Part shown: positions 1 to 7,641 of the stretch, in pieces
How positions within the stretch are numbered: the first letter of the stretch is position 1
How the letters are laid out: every line of letters starts with the position of its first letter
Virus record (IMG/VR): IMGVR_UViG_3300050821_012662
Coordinates: 1-52,528 of that record
DNA length: 52,528 nt
Strand: one strand, 5' to 3'
Origin: a virus
Notes under the pieces: model-generated
What the model was told of the DNA's origin: nothing
Seen by the model: only the letters and a program-made list of their open reading frames with translations
Database searches by the model: none
Translations under genes and position numbers: made by a program

Positions 1-406
1 CTAGCGGGGGGACGGGCACACCATCGAGACCCCCGAATCCGATATCGTAGGGTCCATTTTGGAAGACAAACCGCACGCCCGCTCGCTGATGATCTATCTC
101 CCACCTCGTCATCTGCTCCGGATCAAGACACGGCGAGTCCGGATGCCGCACGGGGAAGTAGGCGGACCGAATCTGGTCCGCCTCCTTCCATGCGATCGCC
201 GTCCCGCAGACGTGCCCCCCGGCCGCGCCGAACGCCCAGCCGGGACCGCGCCCGCGCTGGAGGCCGAGGTCGCAGGTCTCGCGATCCAGGGCGATCCGCT
301 TGTGTCGTCTCAGGTCCGGCAGCTCCTGCGGGACCCACGGACTGTCCGGCGATATGAGCACGAGCTGCTCGCCGCCGTCGTGCAGGTTCTTCTGCCTGCG
401 AGCCAT
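1..406 (-). CDS. DNA polymerase family A, N-terminal 3'-5' exonuclease domain (partial)
   Basis: The start codon ATG is at 406 and the gene runs off the left edge, leaving 135 visible residues. The stretch IALDRETCDLGL (about residues 36-47) fits the Exo I motif (DxE) of DnaQ/PolA-type proofreading domains. FQNGPYDIGF (about 116-125) fits Exo II (Nx3D). This is how phage family A replicative polymerases begin, so this is probably the phage DNA polymerase; a stand-alone exonuclease cannot be excluded because the polymerase domain lies outside the window. It follows the small membrane-protein gene at 408-542 by one base and is the last visible gene of the early transcription unit. Confidence 0.7.
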   Translation of the reverse strand, partial: MARRQKNLHDGGEQLVLISPDSPWVPQELPDLRRHKRIALDRETCDLGLQRGRGPGWAFGAAGGHVCGTAIAWKEADQIRSAYFPVRHPDSPCLDPEQMTRWEIDHQRAGVRFVFQNGPYDIGFGGLDGVPVPPL

Positions 407-407
407 C

Positions 408-542
408 TTACCAGAACTTGATCACGAAGTGCGCGACGATCCATATAGCGGCGACCCAGAACGCCGCGATCGCGAGGATTCCCGTCGACACTGCGATCAG
501 GGCGGCCCAGCCGGCCCAGTCGGTCTTTCTCTTCTTGTCCAT
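408..542 (-). CDS. Small membrane protein, 44 aa
   Basis: ATG at 542, TAA at 408-410, ending one base before the polymerase start. After a charged N-terminus (MDKKRKTD) nearly all of the rest is hydrophobic (roughly residues 9-43), enough for one or two membrane spans. Function is not recognised. It is too short for most gene finders, but it fills the space between its neighbours exactly. Confidence 0.6.
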   Translation of the reverse strand: MDKKRKTDWAGWAALIAVSTGILAIAAFWVAAIWIVAHFVIKFW

Positions 543-568
543 GTCTCACCTCGGTCTGCTTCGAGATC

Positions 569-853
569 TCACGGCGCGCACCGCATGTCGTGGTACACGG
601 CCGGCGTCCCGCATCTCGAGCACGTGATGCTGACGCAGCACTCGTCCTCGCTCGCGTAGTCCGGTCCGTCCCAGACGTGCTGACACGGCCCCTCGGGACA
701 CGCGCAGTAGCACGCGCCCGCGCCCGAGACGTGGACGCTCGCGGTCGCCGGGTCCCAGCCCCGCTCGGCGCAGATCGCCGCGACGTGCGCTGCGACAGAC
801 TCGTCGCGCTTTCTCTTGAGCTCCTCGAACTCCTCGTCGGTCGGTCTAGTCAC
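569..853 (-). CDS. Cysteine-rich putative zinc-binding protein, 94 aa
   Basis: The GTG start at 853 overlaps the stop of the upstream gene (GTGA), which decides the start. The N-terminal half is charged (EEFEELKRKRDES). The C-terminal half has many Cys and His residues (CYCACPEGPCQHVWDG, then CCVSITCSRCG), consistent with a small metal-binding fold. Similar Cys-rich proteins are common in phage early regions; no function is assigned. Confidence 0.7.
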   Translation of the reverse strand: MTRPTDEEFEELKRKRDESVAAHVAAICAERGWDPATASVHVSGAGACYCACPEGPCQHVWDGPDYASEDECCVSITCSRCGTPAVYHDMRCAP

Positions 854-1125
854 GCCTTTCTCCTTCTCACGTCGTCCCAGATCTGCACGCCGACCAGCTC
901 GCCGTTCCGGTCGTATCCCAGATCCACCGCGTGCCCCTCGTATGGTCCCCATGGGCACCAGACGATCAGTGTGTCCCTGATCGCGATGCTCGTCACTCTC
1001 ATGTTGCTGTCGTACATGACGTATGCTCGGCTCACTACGAGCAGTCTCAAGACGAGCGTGACGATCACAGCGACAAGAACTACGATGAGAATCAGCGAGC
1101 ACGCGAGATAGTCGATCGCAGTCAT
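850..1125 (-). CDS. Small membrane-anchored hypothetical protein, 91 aa
   Basis: ATG at 1125 overlaps the upstream stop (ATGA). Residues about 4-31 form one strongly hydrophobic helix (LACSLILIVVLVAVIVTLVL), followed by a soluble tail of about 60 residues ending in VGVQIWDDVRRRKA. Probably a bitopic inner-membrane protein with the tail on one side. Family not recognised. Confidence 0.65.
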   Translation of the reverse strand: MTAIDYLACSLILIVVLVAVIVTLVLRLLVVSRAYVMYDSNMRVTSIAIRDTLIVWCPWGPYEGHAVDLGYDRNGELVGVQIWDDVRRRKA

Positions 1126-2300
1126 TTTCCGCCCTCCGCCCACGCCGCGTGCTCGTCCCGCAGAATCCACTTCGCCGCAGCCTCGTCCCAGCGATACGCG
1201 CCGCGCCGCCACGGCTCCAGCTCGCCGTGCTCGTGCGAGTTGACCTCGCGCCGCAGCACCGGCCACAGATCGCGATCGGCCGGAGGTGCGCCGGCGATCC
1301 GCAGGACGTGGTGCTCGCCGCAGGCGACATAGAGGTTCACGACTTCGCGCAGAAATCGGCGACGAACCGCGTCGGTCTCGTTGTCTCCGATGCGAGAGAG
1401 CTGAAACTTCTGCGCGGAAGTGATCGCTGACTCCAGCACGACGTACGACTGCGTCCAGTCCCGATAGAGAATGGAGACGGCCTCTCTCGACCCGAGCACG
1501 AACGTGCGAGCACGGGCCAGCGTCCACGGCTCCACGTGTCCGCCGTCGGCGAGAGTGCCGGGGCGCTCGTCCTGATGAGTGAGTCCCGCCTCACTTATCC
1601 TCTCATTTCGGACTTCCACCTGTGACCTCTGGAGATCAACGTGCAGTTCCCCGCGTCTGGAGTGTCCGCTCGCTCGCGGTATGTCGGGGCGCTCGTCCTG
1701 GTGCGCGGCGCCCGCGCGCCTCGCGCGCGCCTCCTGATCAATCGCGTCCTGCACGGGATCGACGCCGTCGTCTCTCGCGTCCTGATCAGACTTGCGCGGC
1801 ATCCGCTCCGCTCGCACGCTGCCGTCCTCGTTAACAACGACAGGACCGCACGGCTCCCGCAGTACTCTCTCGAGAATCTCGACGCGTGTCTTCTCGTCCA
1901 CGGCCACCACGCCGCGCGCCATCATTTCTGCTTCCACAAGACACAGATACCGCCGCAGGTCCCTGATCTCTGCCAGCACCGTGCCGTCCTCGCCCCCCGG
2001 CTCCGCCTCGATCTTGAGGAAAATGTCCTCGGACACGTAGCACGCTCGAAGATACTCGAGATCGTCGTGATTTAGAACGACGCCCCCGATGCTCTTGAGA
2101 TCGAAACCCGCGGGAGCGGGGGGCCGCGCCATCATCACGAGCAGCCGGTCGATCTTCCTGCGCAGCATGAACCAGGCCGACCGGCCGCCGCTGCGCTTCC
2201 AGCTTCCCTGGTACGTGCGCTCGCGCTCCTCGAGAAAGCTGACGTCGCCCTCGGCGACGACGCGCAGATAGTCCAGGTGCCGCATGTCAATATTCGTCAC
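1122..2300 (-). CDS. Hypothetical phage protein, 392 aa, with an internal repeated motif
   Basis: The GTG at 2300 overlaps the TGA of the HD-domain gene (GTGA) and has GGAGAG seven bases upstream, so it is preferred over the in-frame ATG at 2333. Residues about 25-55 contain TYQGSWKRSGG followed by a helix with an IDRL segment. This resembles an N-terminal domain seen in phage proteins near nucleotide-modification genes (recollection only). The middle (about 185-255) is charged and low in complexity, with HQDERP occurring twice about 50 residues apart. The C-terminal half (WTLARARTFVLGSREAVSIL onward) looks like a second globular domain. It sits downstream of the thymidylate synthase and HD genes. 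Function unknown. Confidence 0.65.
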   Translation of the reverse strand: MTNIDMRHLDYLRVVAEGDVSFLEERERTYQGSWKRSGGRSAWFMLRRKIDRLLVMMARPPAPAGFDLKSIGGVVLNHDDLEYLRACYVSEDIFLKIEAEPGGEDGTVLAEIRDLRRYLCLVEAEMMARGVVAVDEKTRVEILERVLREPCGPVVVNEDGSVRAERMPRKSDQDARDDGVDPVQDAIDQEARARRAGAAHQDERPDIPRASGHSRRGELHVDLQRSQVEVRNERISEAGLTHQDERPGTLADGGHVEPWTLARARTFVLGSREAVSILYRDWTQSYVVLESAITSAQKFQLSRIGDNETDAVRRRFLREVVNLYVACGEHHVLRIAGAPPADRDLWPVLRREVNSHEHGELEPWRRGAYRWDEAAAKWILRDEHAAWAEGGK

Positions 2301-2791
2301 TGCTTGGCTCTCCATCTGTTCAGTGTATCCCATTCTCCTAGATCGCGCGCGATGCTCTCAGCCGCCGCCATCGTGTCCTCGATCACGGGAATCGCGTACG
2401 TGTTTCCCATGCAGTGCTCCACGAGTCCAGTCTCCCACATCTCGAGGAGATCGCAGATCTTGAACTTCTTGAACTCCTTGTCGCGAAGCTCGGGGAGCGT
2501 CACGCCGATTCGCGTTCGGCCGATCGCCTCGGCGTGGTTCACGGCTTCGCGAAGCTGAGGCGCGAGATCCTTGGCGGAGAAGGGAACGTCGCCCGAGGAG
2601 AGCTCTCCGCTGTCGTGATGCAGACAGTAGTAGAGAACTTCGGCGCGCGGCAGGCCCCAGAGCTCGCAGTACAGAGTCGCGACTCGCGCGCTGTGCGCCG
2701 CCACGGTCTGCTCGCGAATCATCGGCCACGTGTGCCAGCGACGCACGCGACCCGCGATCTGCGGAGACGACATTATCTTGTCTCGAGTCAC
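2297..2791 (-). CDS. HD-domain phosphohydrolase (YfbR-like 5'-nucleotidase), 164 aa
   Basis: The GTG at 2791 has AGGAGG six bases upstream and a GTGA overlap with the thymidylate synthase stop. HSARVATL (about 33-40) and HHDSGELSSGDVP (about 58-70) give the H...HD pattern of HD metal-dependent phosphohydrolases, and the later CDLLEMWE supplies a further Asp. YfbR-type enzymes dephosphorylate deoxynucleoside monophosphates. Directly behind a dUMP-using enzyme it may reshape the dNMP pool, removing a competing nucleotide while a modified one is made. That role is inferred from position. Confidence 0.8.
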   Translation of the reverse strand: MTRDKIMSSPQIAGRVRRWHTWPMIREQTVAAHSARVATLYCELWGLPRAEVLYYCLHHDSGELSSGDVPFSAKDLAPQLREAVNHAEAIGRTRIGVTLPELRDKEFKKFKICDLLEMWETGLVEHCMGNTYAIPVIEDTMAAAESIARDLGEWDTLNRWRAKQ

Positions 2792-3945
2792 TTCTGCCTC
2801 CTCTGAAGCCACTCGACGCAGGCGAAGCGCCAGTCGGGCGTCTCGATCCTGCCCGCGAGCTCGAGAGCCGTTGTCGGATCTCCGCGCTTGTGATGCCAGT
2901 GCGCCAGCATCGCCCTCTCGAGAGTCCCGCGAAACCACGGATTCTCGTAGCGCGGCAACGGCGCGGTCCCCTCCTGAATCGCGTCGTACCACCCCACGAA
3001 GCGCCGCACGTCCTCGTCGACGGAGTCGGGGGCATCGAACATCGGCCTCACAATTAGGCCGAGCCCGTAGTATCGGTCGTTCTCCAGTGTCTGCCGCAGC
3101 GCCAGCGGCCCGTCGGCGTGCGTCACGTGCTCGAGAGCTCGCCTCTCGAGTCGCTCCATCTCCGCGACGTAGACGTGCGCGTTGTTGCTCACCTGATACA
3201 TGACGCCGACCTCGACGCCGATCCGCGCGGCCAGATACTCCAGCAGCACGCTGAACGAGAAACTGTTCGCTCCCATCCCTCCCCATATCATGTCGTTCGA
3301 GCGACAGCAGACCGTGAGATCGAGCCACGGCCCCTCGATGACCTCCTCGCCGTCGCGGCCGGCGCTTCTCTCGGGCGGCCGCACGCGCAGCATGATGATG
3401 TCGTTGCAGGGTCTATCCTTCCACTTTCCGAGCAGATCGTTGCACCCAGTGTCCTCGTACGACACGACGCGATCTCCTGGCACCGTGGACGGCCCGTGGT
3501 CCACCTCGCGCGTTCCCGGAAGCGAGCAGTCCCACATCTGTACGACAGCCTGCCGCGACGACGGATCACGTCTCAGGATGTTCACCACCGCGTCGAGCTG
3601 ATCGAACCCGAACGCGCTGCGCCATCGCCGCCCGTACGCTCCGTGGATCACGCCCCCCGGCTCGCCGTAGTTCTCGCCGAACTTTCTGACGAATCGCCCC
3701 AGGGGCGCGGCGTCGTCCCTGCCGGCCAGGAGCCAGATCGCCTCGTAGCCGTGAAAGAAGATGTTGGCGTCGCGAACGGGGGCGAACAGCACGCGCTCGG
3801 TCGGGCGACGCGTGACCGTGACGACCGGGCCGGGCGCCACGAGCACCGGGCCGGCGCGCGAGCTCTCGACCGAGCCGCTGTCCTGCAGATACTCGACTAT
3901 CGCAGGCAGAGCCCGAGCGGTGTTCCTGACGTCGATCACGTGCAT
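2788..3945 (-). CDS. Thymidylate synthase family protein, probable dUMP hydroxymethylase, 385 aa
   Basis: ATG at 3945 follows GGGAG with good spacing. The fold is recognisable from RPCNDIIMLRV (catalytic Cys of the TS PC motif, about residue 209), CRSNDMIWGGMGAN (the RSxD...N motif) and a later AHVY that matches the HxY dUMP-binding motif. The Asn after the RSND segment appears retained; Asn there is typical of uracil-specific enzymes, while dCMP hydroxymethylases carry Asp. At 385 aa it is longer than cellular ThyA (about 264). Beside a 5-hmdU kinase-like gene and aGPT-PPlase-like genes, the likely product is 5-hydroxymethyl-dUMP for incorporation into phage DNA; ordinary dTMP synthesis remains possible. 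Confidence 0.85.
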   Translation of the reverse strand: MHVIDVRNTARALPAIVEYLQDSGSVESSRAGPVLVAPGPVVTVTRRPTERVLFAPVRDANIFFHGYEAIWLLAGRDDAAPLGRFVRKFGENYGEPGGVIHGAYGRRWRSAFGFDQLDAVVNILRRDPSSRQAVVQMWDCSLPGTREVDHGPSTVPGDRVVSYEDTGCNDLLGKWKDRPCNDIIMLRVRPPERSAGRDGEEVIEGPWLDLTVCCRSNDMIWGGMGANSFSFSVLLEYLAARIGVEVGVMYQVSNNAHVYVAEMERLERRALEHVTHADGPLALRQTLENDRYYGLGLIVRPMFDAPDSVDEDVRRFVGWYDAIQEGTAPLPRYENPWFRGTLERAMLAHWHHKRGDPTTALELAGRIETPDWRFACVEWLQRRQK

Positions 3946-4407
3946 GACTTTCTCCCCATCTCGTACATCTCCTCCAGAAGCAGCGACACGACATCGCAGC
4001 AGAACTGCTCGTTGTACCAGTGATTCCGACCGCTCGGATGCGGTGTCATTCTCCAGATCAGTCCGTCCCGCCAGACCGGATGCAGCAGCCGGCGCGGCAG
4101 GCCCAGCGCCCTTCGCGGCTCCTCTCCGAGTACCAGCACCAGGCGTCCAGTGTGTGTGTCTCACGGACGAGGCGAAGACAAGCGCAGCTTTCTTCGCCTC
4201 GCTCGCGTCCCACACTCGCGCGCTCAGCAGGTTCCGTCTGTCGAACGCCGCGAGATACTCGTCCTCCGTCACGTCCGGCAGTCGGCGACGCAGCAGACCG
4301 AGCAGGCGAGCGCCGGTGCAGCCCGGAGGAGAGGGCCAGAGCGCGTGTCGCGGATCGCTCGACAAGGGATTGTTCATGCCGATTATGAGAGGACGCTGGT
4401 CACTCAC
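3936..4407 (-). pseudogene. Uracil-DNA glycosylase superfamily-like gene, frameshifted
   Basis: The GTG at 4407 overlaps the upstream stop (GTGA) and follows GGGAGG. The first frame reads LIIGMNNPLSSDPRHALWP at the N-terminus and stays coding to about 4160. The rest (LVLVLGEEPRRALGLP, then a TPHPSGRNHWYN motif) continues in the +1 frame to a TGA at 3936. The glycosylase-superfamily signature is thus split between frames: the Gly-Met-Asn-rich motif near the start and the HPSGRN motif near the end. The break falls on a (GT)5 run at 4150-4159; a sixth GT would restore one uninterrupted reading frame. It may be a real disruption, a contingency tract or an assembly error. Confidence 0.7.
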
Positions 4408-4859
4408 CTGAGCACCTCCCTCAGGTCCACCGACTCCGTCGGCCTCGGCCGCGCCTCCAGCGTCTCGAACCACGCCCGCACGTCCCGCTTCATCTCGTCG
4501 CACACCCCCGGGTCCTCCAGACACGCCGACAGCCATCGCGCCATGGCGTCGGCCTCGGGCGACAGGGCAGCCTCCTGATCGTCGGCGATGTCCTCGTCCT
4601 CAATTCTCGTCTGATGCGTCCTCCGCCCGCGTCGGAAGGTCACGCCGGCCGCGTGCCCCGCCACGTGCCGATCCGCGTGGCTGCTGCCCGTGTGCCTGCC
4701 GTACTGCCCGACGCAGGGAACTCCGGCCTCCGCCCCGCATGCTGGGCACCCGACCAGCGCCACGACGCGCGCCGTGCGGATCCAGCGCCCGTACTCGCCG
4801 GGCGCCGGCACGAACACGAAGTGGCCGGAGCGATCCTCGAAGGCGACGACGCGAGCCAT
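4404..4859 (-). CDS. Small zinc-finger-containing hypothetical protein, 151 aa
   Basis: ATG at 4859; the stop overlaps the glycosylase-like start. Residues about 35-75 contain GCPACGAEAGVPCV followed by a His/Arg-rich stretch (GRHTGSSHADRH). That spacing resembles the small Zn-binding domain found in many phage and actinobacterial DNA-associated proteins (CPxCGx4GxxC...H...H). The C-terminal half is acidic and helical. Binding to DNA or to a modified nucleotide is possible but not shown. Confidence 0.65.
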   Translation of the reverse strand: MARVVAFEDRSGHFVFVPAPGEYGRWIRTARVVALVGCPACGAEAGVPCVGQYGRHTGSSHADRHVAGHAAGVTFRRGRRTHQTRIEDEDIADDQEAALSPEADAMARWLSACLEDPGVCDEMKRDVRAWFETLEARPRPTESVDLREVLR

Positions 4860-5087
4860 CTAGTTCTTCTTCCTTCTCACGGCGGCCAGAAACGCCTTGT
4901 CGGGCGCCCTCCGATGCATCAGCATCTCGAAGCAGTCGTCGCACACCACGCTGCACTCCTCCGCGGGCACCGCGCCGAACAGCTCGGTCTTCTCCTCCAG
5001 AGCCTCCTCGTCGCTCCATCCCTTCTCGAAGACTCCGCAACAGACAGCGCACTCGTACTCGTTCTTCCTCAGAGCACTCCCAGCCAT
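4860..5087 (-). CDS. Conserved phage zinc-binding protein, 75 aa
   Basis: ATG at 5087 with GAGGGAG eight bases upstream; ends with TAG one base before the next gene. It carries two Cys pairs, ECAVCC near the N-terminus and VVCDDCFEML near the C-terminus, around FEKGWSDEEALEE. This arrangement is familiar in small phage proteins of unknown role. It overlaps the preceding gene by 19 bases. Confidence 0.7.
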   Translation of the reverse strand: MAGSALRKNEYECAVCCGVFEKGWSDEEALEEKTELFGAVPAEECSVVCDDCFEMLMHRRAPDKAFLAAVRRKKN

Positions 5088-5452
5088 CTCCCGATCTCCC
5101 TCGTCGCGTCTCCCGCGGACCGCACGCTCGCGCCCATCCACCTGCTTCTCTCGTCCATCAGCCGCACGCTTCTCACGTCCAGGCCGCGTTTGCTCATCAG
5201 CCGCTCCCTCCTGTCGTCGTCTGTCGGACACAGCACGCAGTCGGCGCCCCAGCCGTGATGCAGAAGAGCGCGGGAGTAGAGTTCCTGCGTCCGGAGAGTC
5301 ATGCCGGGGATCCAGGCGCGCCGATCTGCTGTTCCGCAGATCAGGGCGCGTTGACCTTCACCCTCGTACGCGACGGTGAGAGTCCAGTCGTACAGCGCCG
5401 CGACGGCGCGGGCGACGGAGAGCTGGCCCAGGCCGCGGATCAGGACGATCAC
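5069..5452 (-). CDS. Hypothetical protein, 127 aa
   Basis: The GTG at 5452 gives a GTGA overlap with the upstream gene and is preferred over the in-frame GTG at 5467. The N-terminus VIVLIRGLGQLSVARAVAAL looks like a first beta strand and helix of an alpha/beta fold, and DERSRWMGASV is near the C-terminus. It lies next to a nucleoside deoxyribosyltransferase-like gene. No family is recognised. Confidence 0.55.
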   Translation of the reverse strand: MIVLIRGLGQLSVARAVAALYDWTLTVAYEGEGQRALICGTADRRAWIPGMTLRTQELYSRALLHHGWGADCVLCPTDDDRRERLMSKRGLDVRSVRLMDERSRWMGASVRSAGDATREIGRWLGVL

Positions 5453-5853
5453 GGCGCCCTGTCCCACGACATCGCAGCGACGATGTCATCCCGTCTGTAG
5501 ACTCCCGCGTGCGCGATCCACGATCCGATCGGCTTCAGTGTTCTGCCCTCCAGGTGCACGCCCGGCAGACAGATGACGACAGGCTTCTTCATCCCCATCG
5601 CGATGCCACACTCGATCAGTGCGCCCTTCAGCGGAAAATCGCTCTCCTCCGCGTACAGCACGACCTTGGACGCCGCCGTTATCTCACCGACTATGCGATC
5701 CCAGAGCTCGGCGAAGTCTTCGGTCTCGCCCTCGCCCGCCTCGTCGATCCACGTCGAAACTATGTTCCATCCCTCGTTCCTGAGATCCCTCCACATCTTC
5801 GAGCGAGCTGATATACTCGCTCTCGACGCTACGTATATTGGCTTCCTATGCAT
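5449..5853 (-). CDS. Nucleoside 2-deoxyribosyltransferase-like protein, 134 aa
   Basis: ATG at 5853 with AGGAG eight bases upstream. IYVASRASISARSKMWRDL at the N-terminus, WIDEAGEG in the first third, SKVVLYAEESD in the middle and ECGIAMGMKKPVVI in the C-terminal half follow the order of motifs in small deoxyribosyltransferase/nucleosidase folds; the Glu of ECGIA is the likely catalytic residue. These enzymes exchange or remove bases on deoxynucleosides. Among nucleotide-remodelling genes it probably salvages or clears nucleosides. Confidence 0.7.
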   Translation of the reverse strand: MHRKPIYVASRASISARSKMWRDLRNEGWNIVSTWIDEAGEGETEDFAELWDRIVGEITAASKVVLYAEESDFPLKGALIECGIAMGMKKPVVICLPGVHLEGRTLKPIGSWIAHAGVYRRDDIVAAMSWDRAP

Positions 5854-5885
5854 GCTACTTTCTCCTCAAGCAAAATTCAGGACGA

Positions 5886-6086
5886 TCACGACTCTGTCTC
5901 CGCCTCGCCGACTCGTCGTATCTTCTCGATCCTGTCGAGGACGCTCTTTGCCTCGGCGACCGACGGCGCGTAGACGTCTATGTCGTCGAACTTGACGCGA
6001 CATCTCGGCTCGCGCTGAGTCTCTGCGACCCAGATCACAGTCGCGCAGGCCATGATCCCACAGATAAGAACCACGATCTCCATCAT
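5886..6086 (-). CDS. Small membrane protein, 66 aa
   Basis: Two consecutive ATG codons (6086 and 6083) follow GAGGAGGAG. The second has the better spacing, so the true start could be 6083. Residues 3-20 form one hydrophobic helix (EIVVLICGIMACATVIWVA); the rest is soluble with an acidic end. Probably an inner-membrane protein. Bases 6087-6178 upstream hold no gene I can support. Confidence 0.6.
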   Translation of the reverse strand: MMEIVVLICGIMACATVIWVAETQREPRCRVKFDDIDVYAPSVAEAKSVLDRIEKIRRVGEAETES

Positions 6087-6178
6087 CTCCTCCTCAGCAA
6101 TGTCACGTACCGCCACCCAGCGTGATTCACTCGTGATCAATCTACAGCGTCTGCGAGGCGAAGGCTACCACCGCAGTT

Positions 6179-7075
6179 TTAGCGTAACGTCGAGCGCGTC
6201 AGTATTCTCTCTATCGCCGCCCTCGCCGCCTCCCTGCCCACCAGATGCGCCGCCGTCTCGAGATACCCCACCTCCAGATCGTGCCGATAGGAGCAGAACC
6301 TCGGCCACGGCCCATCGGCGTAGCGCTCGCGCCACAGTCTCGTCGGATCGCCGTCGTTCTCCAGCGCCATCCTCAGGAAGTCGCCGCACCACTCCCCGGC
6401 TCTCCGCACCTCCTCAGAGCTCAGCGTGCCGGGAAAGTGTCTGAACTCGATGGTGTCCGTCTGCAGGAGCTGCCGAAGATTGACCGCGCACCGCGGACGT
6501 ATGGCCCAGAGCAGTCTGCCGGTGGGCACGTGGAGCACCTCGGCGTCGAAGAACTCGCGCGGCGTGCGCGCTCTCGTCTGCCTCCCGACGATCTCCTCCG
6601 GCATGATCTTCTGATGCGAGACCCTGCGGCGTGCGTATCTCTTTCTTGCCCCTCGGTACGCCTCGGCGTCCGGATACTCCTCGCGCGTGGGCTCCGGTAT
6701 CGGCTCGATGAGCGGCAACACCTCGGGCAGCCACCGCGCGCAGAACTGCTGAGCGCGCTTCAGTCCTGCGAGATTCTCGCGCAGACCCGGCGCGCGCACG
6801 TGCACGTGCAGATTGGATCTGTAGTTCACGGTGGTCTTCTCGTGACCCGAGCCGCGCAGAAACTCATCGAGCTGATCCGCGACGCCGCTCGGCGAGTCGG
6901 CCGGTCGCGCGAGCACCTCGCCCCCCAGGTGAAACAGCTCGCCGCGCGGATCAACCGCGACGCCGCAGGAGTTGACCATCGTCACGTCCCTGAGATCCAG
7001 GTCCCAGGCGCACGGTGCCCGCCTGTCCCAGTCGCTGAGCTCGAACTCGGCGCCGTAGGTCCACTGCGCCATCAT
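6179..7075 (-). CDS. Putative amidoligase-family protein, 298 aa
   Basis: ATG at 7075 gives an ATGA overlap with the kinase-like gene. The N-terminal WTYGAEFELSDW resembles the GvExEf start of the putative amidoligase family (glutamine synthetase-like fold). Further family-like marks are VNSCGVAVDPRGELFHLGGE (about 34-53), NLHVHVR (about 88-94) and IEFRHFPGT (about 213-221). Amidoligases join an amine to a carboxylate using ATP. As the last gene of the five-gene overlapping block, it could attach an amino compound to the base made by the upstream enzymes; a general phage amidoligase role is the alternative. Family call moderately sure, role inferred. Confidence 0.65.
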   Translation of the reverse strand: MMAQWTYGAEFELSDWDRRAPCAWDLDLRDVTMVNSCGVAVDPRGELFHLGGEVLARPADSPSGVADQLDEFLRGSGHEKTTVNYRSNLHVHVRAPGLRENLAGLKRAQQFCARWLPEVLPLIEPIPEPTREEYPDAEAYRGARKRYARRRVSHQKIMPEEIVGRQTRARTPREFFDAEVLHVPTGRLLWAIRPRCAVNLRQLLQTDTIEFRHFPGTLSSEEVRRAGEWCGDFLRMALENDGDPTRLWRERYADGPWPRFCSYRHDLEVGYLETAAHLVGREAARAAIERILTRSTLR

Positions 7076-7641
7076 ATATTTTTCAGCTCCCTCAGCATCG
7101 CTGGCAGCAGCTCCTCTCGCGACACGCGCCGCACGTCGGCCCCCGCCTCCCGCATTCTCCGCGCGTAGCTGTCGTGACTGCGCTGGTCGTTGGCCGTGTT
7201 CTTGGGTGTGCCCCTGCCGTAGACGCCGCGCGCCTCCTGTCGCTGCCGAATGGACGCGTAGCACTGCTCCAGCGGCGTAGTCAGAAGGAAGACGTGCAGC
7301 GCGCTCCCCACCTCTCTGTAGAGTGGCAGACCACGCACGAAGTTCCGCACGAGCAGACCCTCCAGCACCACGGAGCGCCCGCCGCGCCACTCTCTTCTCA
7401 GAATATCGTCTATGAGATCCATGCTGCTGATCGTGTCGCACCCCCCGGTCGGGTTCTCGTACGAGCCCAGCACGTAGATCTCTTCTGTCACTTCTGGCAC
7501 TCTCAGCACGTAGCCGATCGGCAGCCTGCGTCCCTCGACGTGCTGTCTCTCAGAGCTCGCGGCCATGCTCACGAGCGCGCGCACGGCGTGCGACTTGCCC
7601 GAGCCGGACGTGCCGCACACCTGAATGATCTGTCCCATCAT
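7072..7641 (-). CDS. P-loop kinase, probable 5-hydroxymethyl-dU DNA kinase, 189 aa
   Basis: The ATG at 7641 overlaps the upstream stop, and a second ATG at 7638 lies seven bases from AGGAGG. Walker A is GTSGSGKS (about 10-17). VLGSYENPTGGCDTI (about 57-71) is a phage HMUDK-like segment, VVLEGLLV (about 91-98) is the Walker B region and LLTTPLEQCYASIRQR follows. In hypermodifying phages such kinases phosphorylate 5-hydroxymethyluracil in DNA to activate it for substitution. Its place between an aGPT-PPlase-like gene and an amidoligase-like gene fits. A paralogue with the same GGCDTI segment lies at 16122-16663. Confidence 0.75.
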   Translation of the reverse strand: MMGQIIQVCGTSGSGKSHAVRALVSMAASSERQHVEGRRLPIGYVLRVPEVTEEIYVLGSYENPTGGCDTISSMDLIDDILRREWRGGRSVVLEGLLVRNFVRGLPLYREVGSALHVFLLTTPLEQCYASIRQRQEARGVYGRGTPKNTANDQRSHDSYARRMREAGADVRRVSREELLPAMLRELKNI

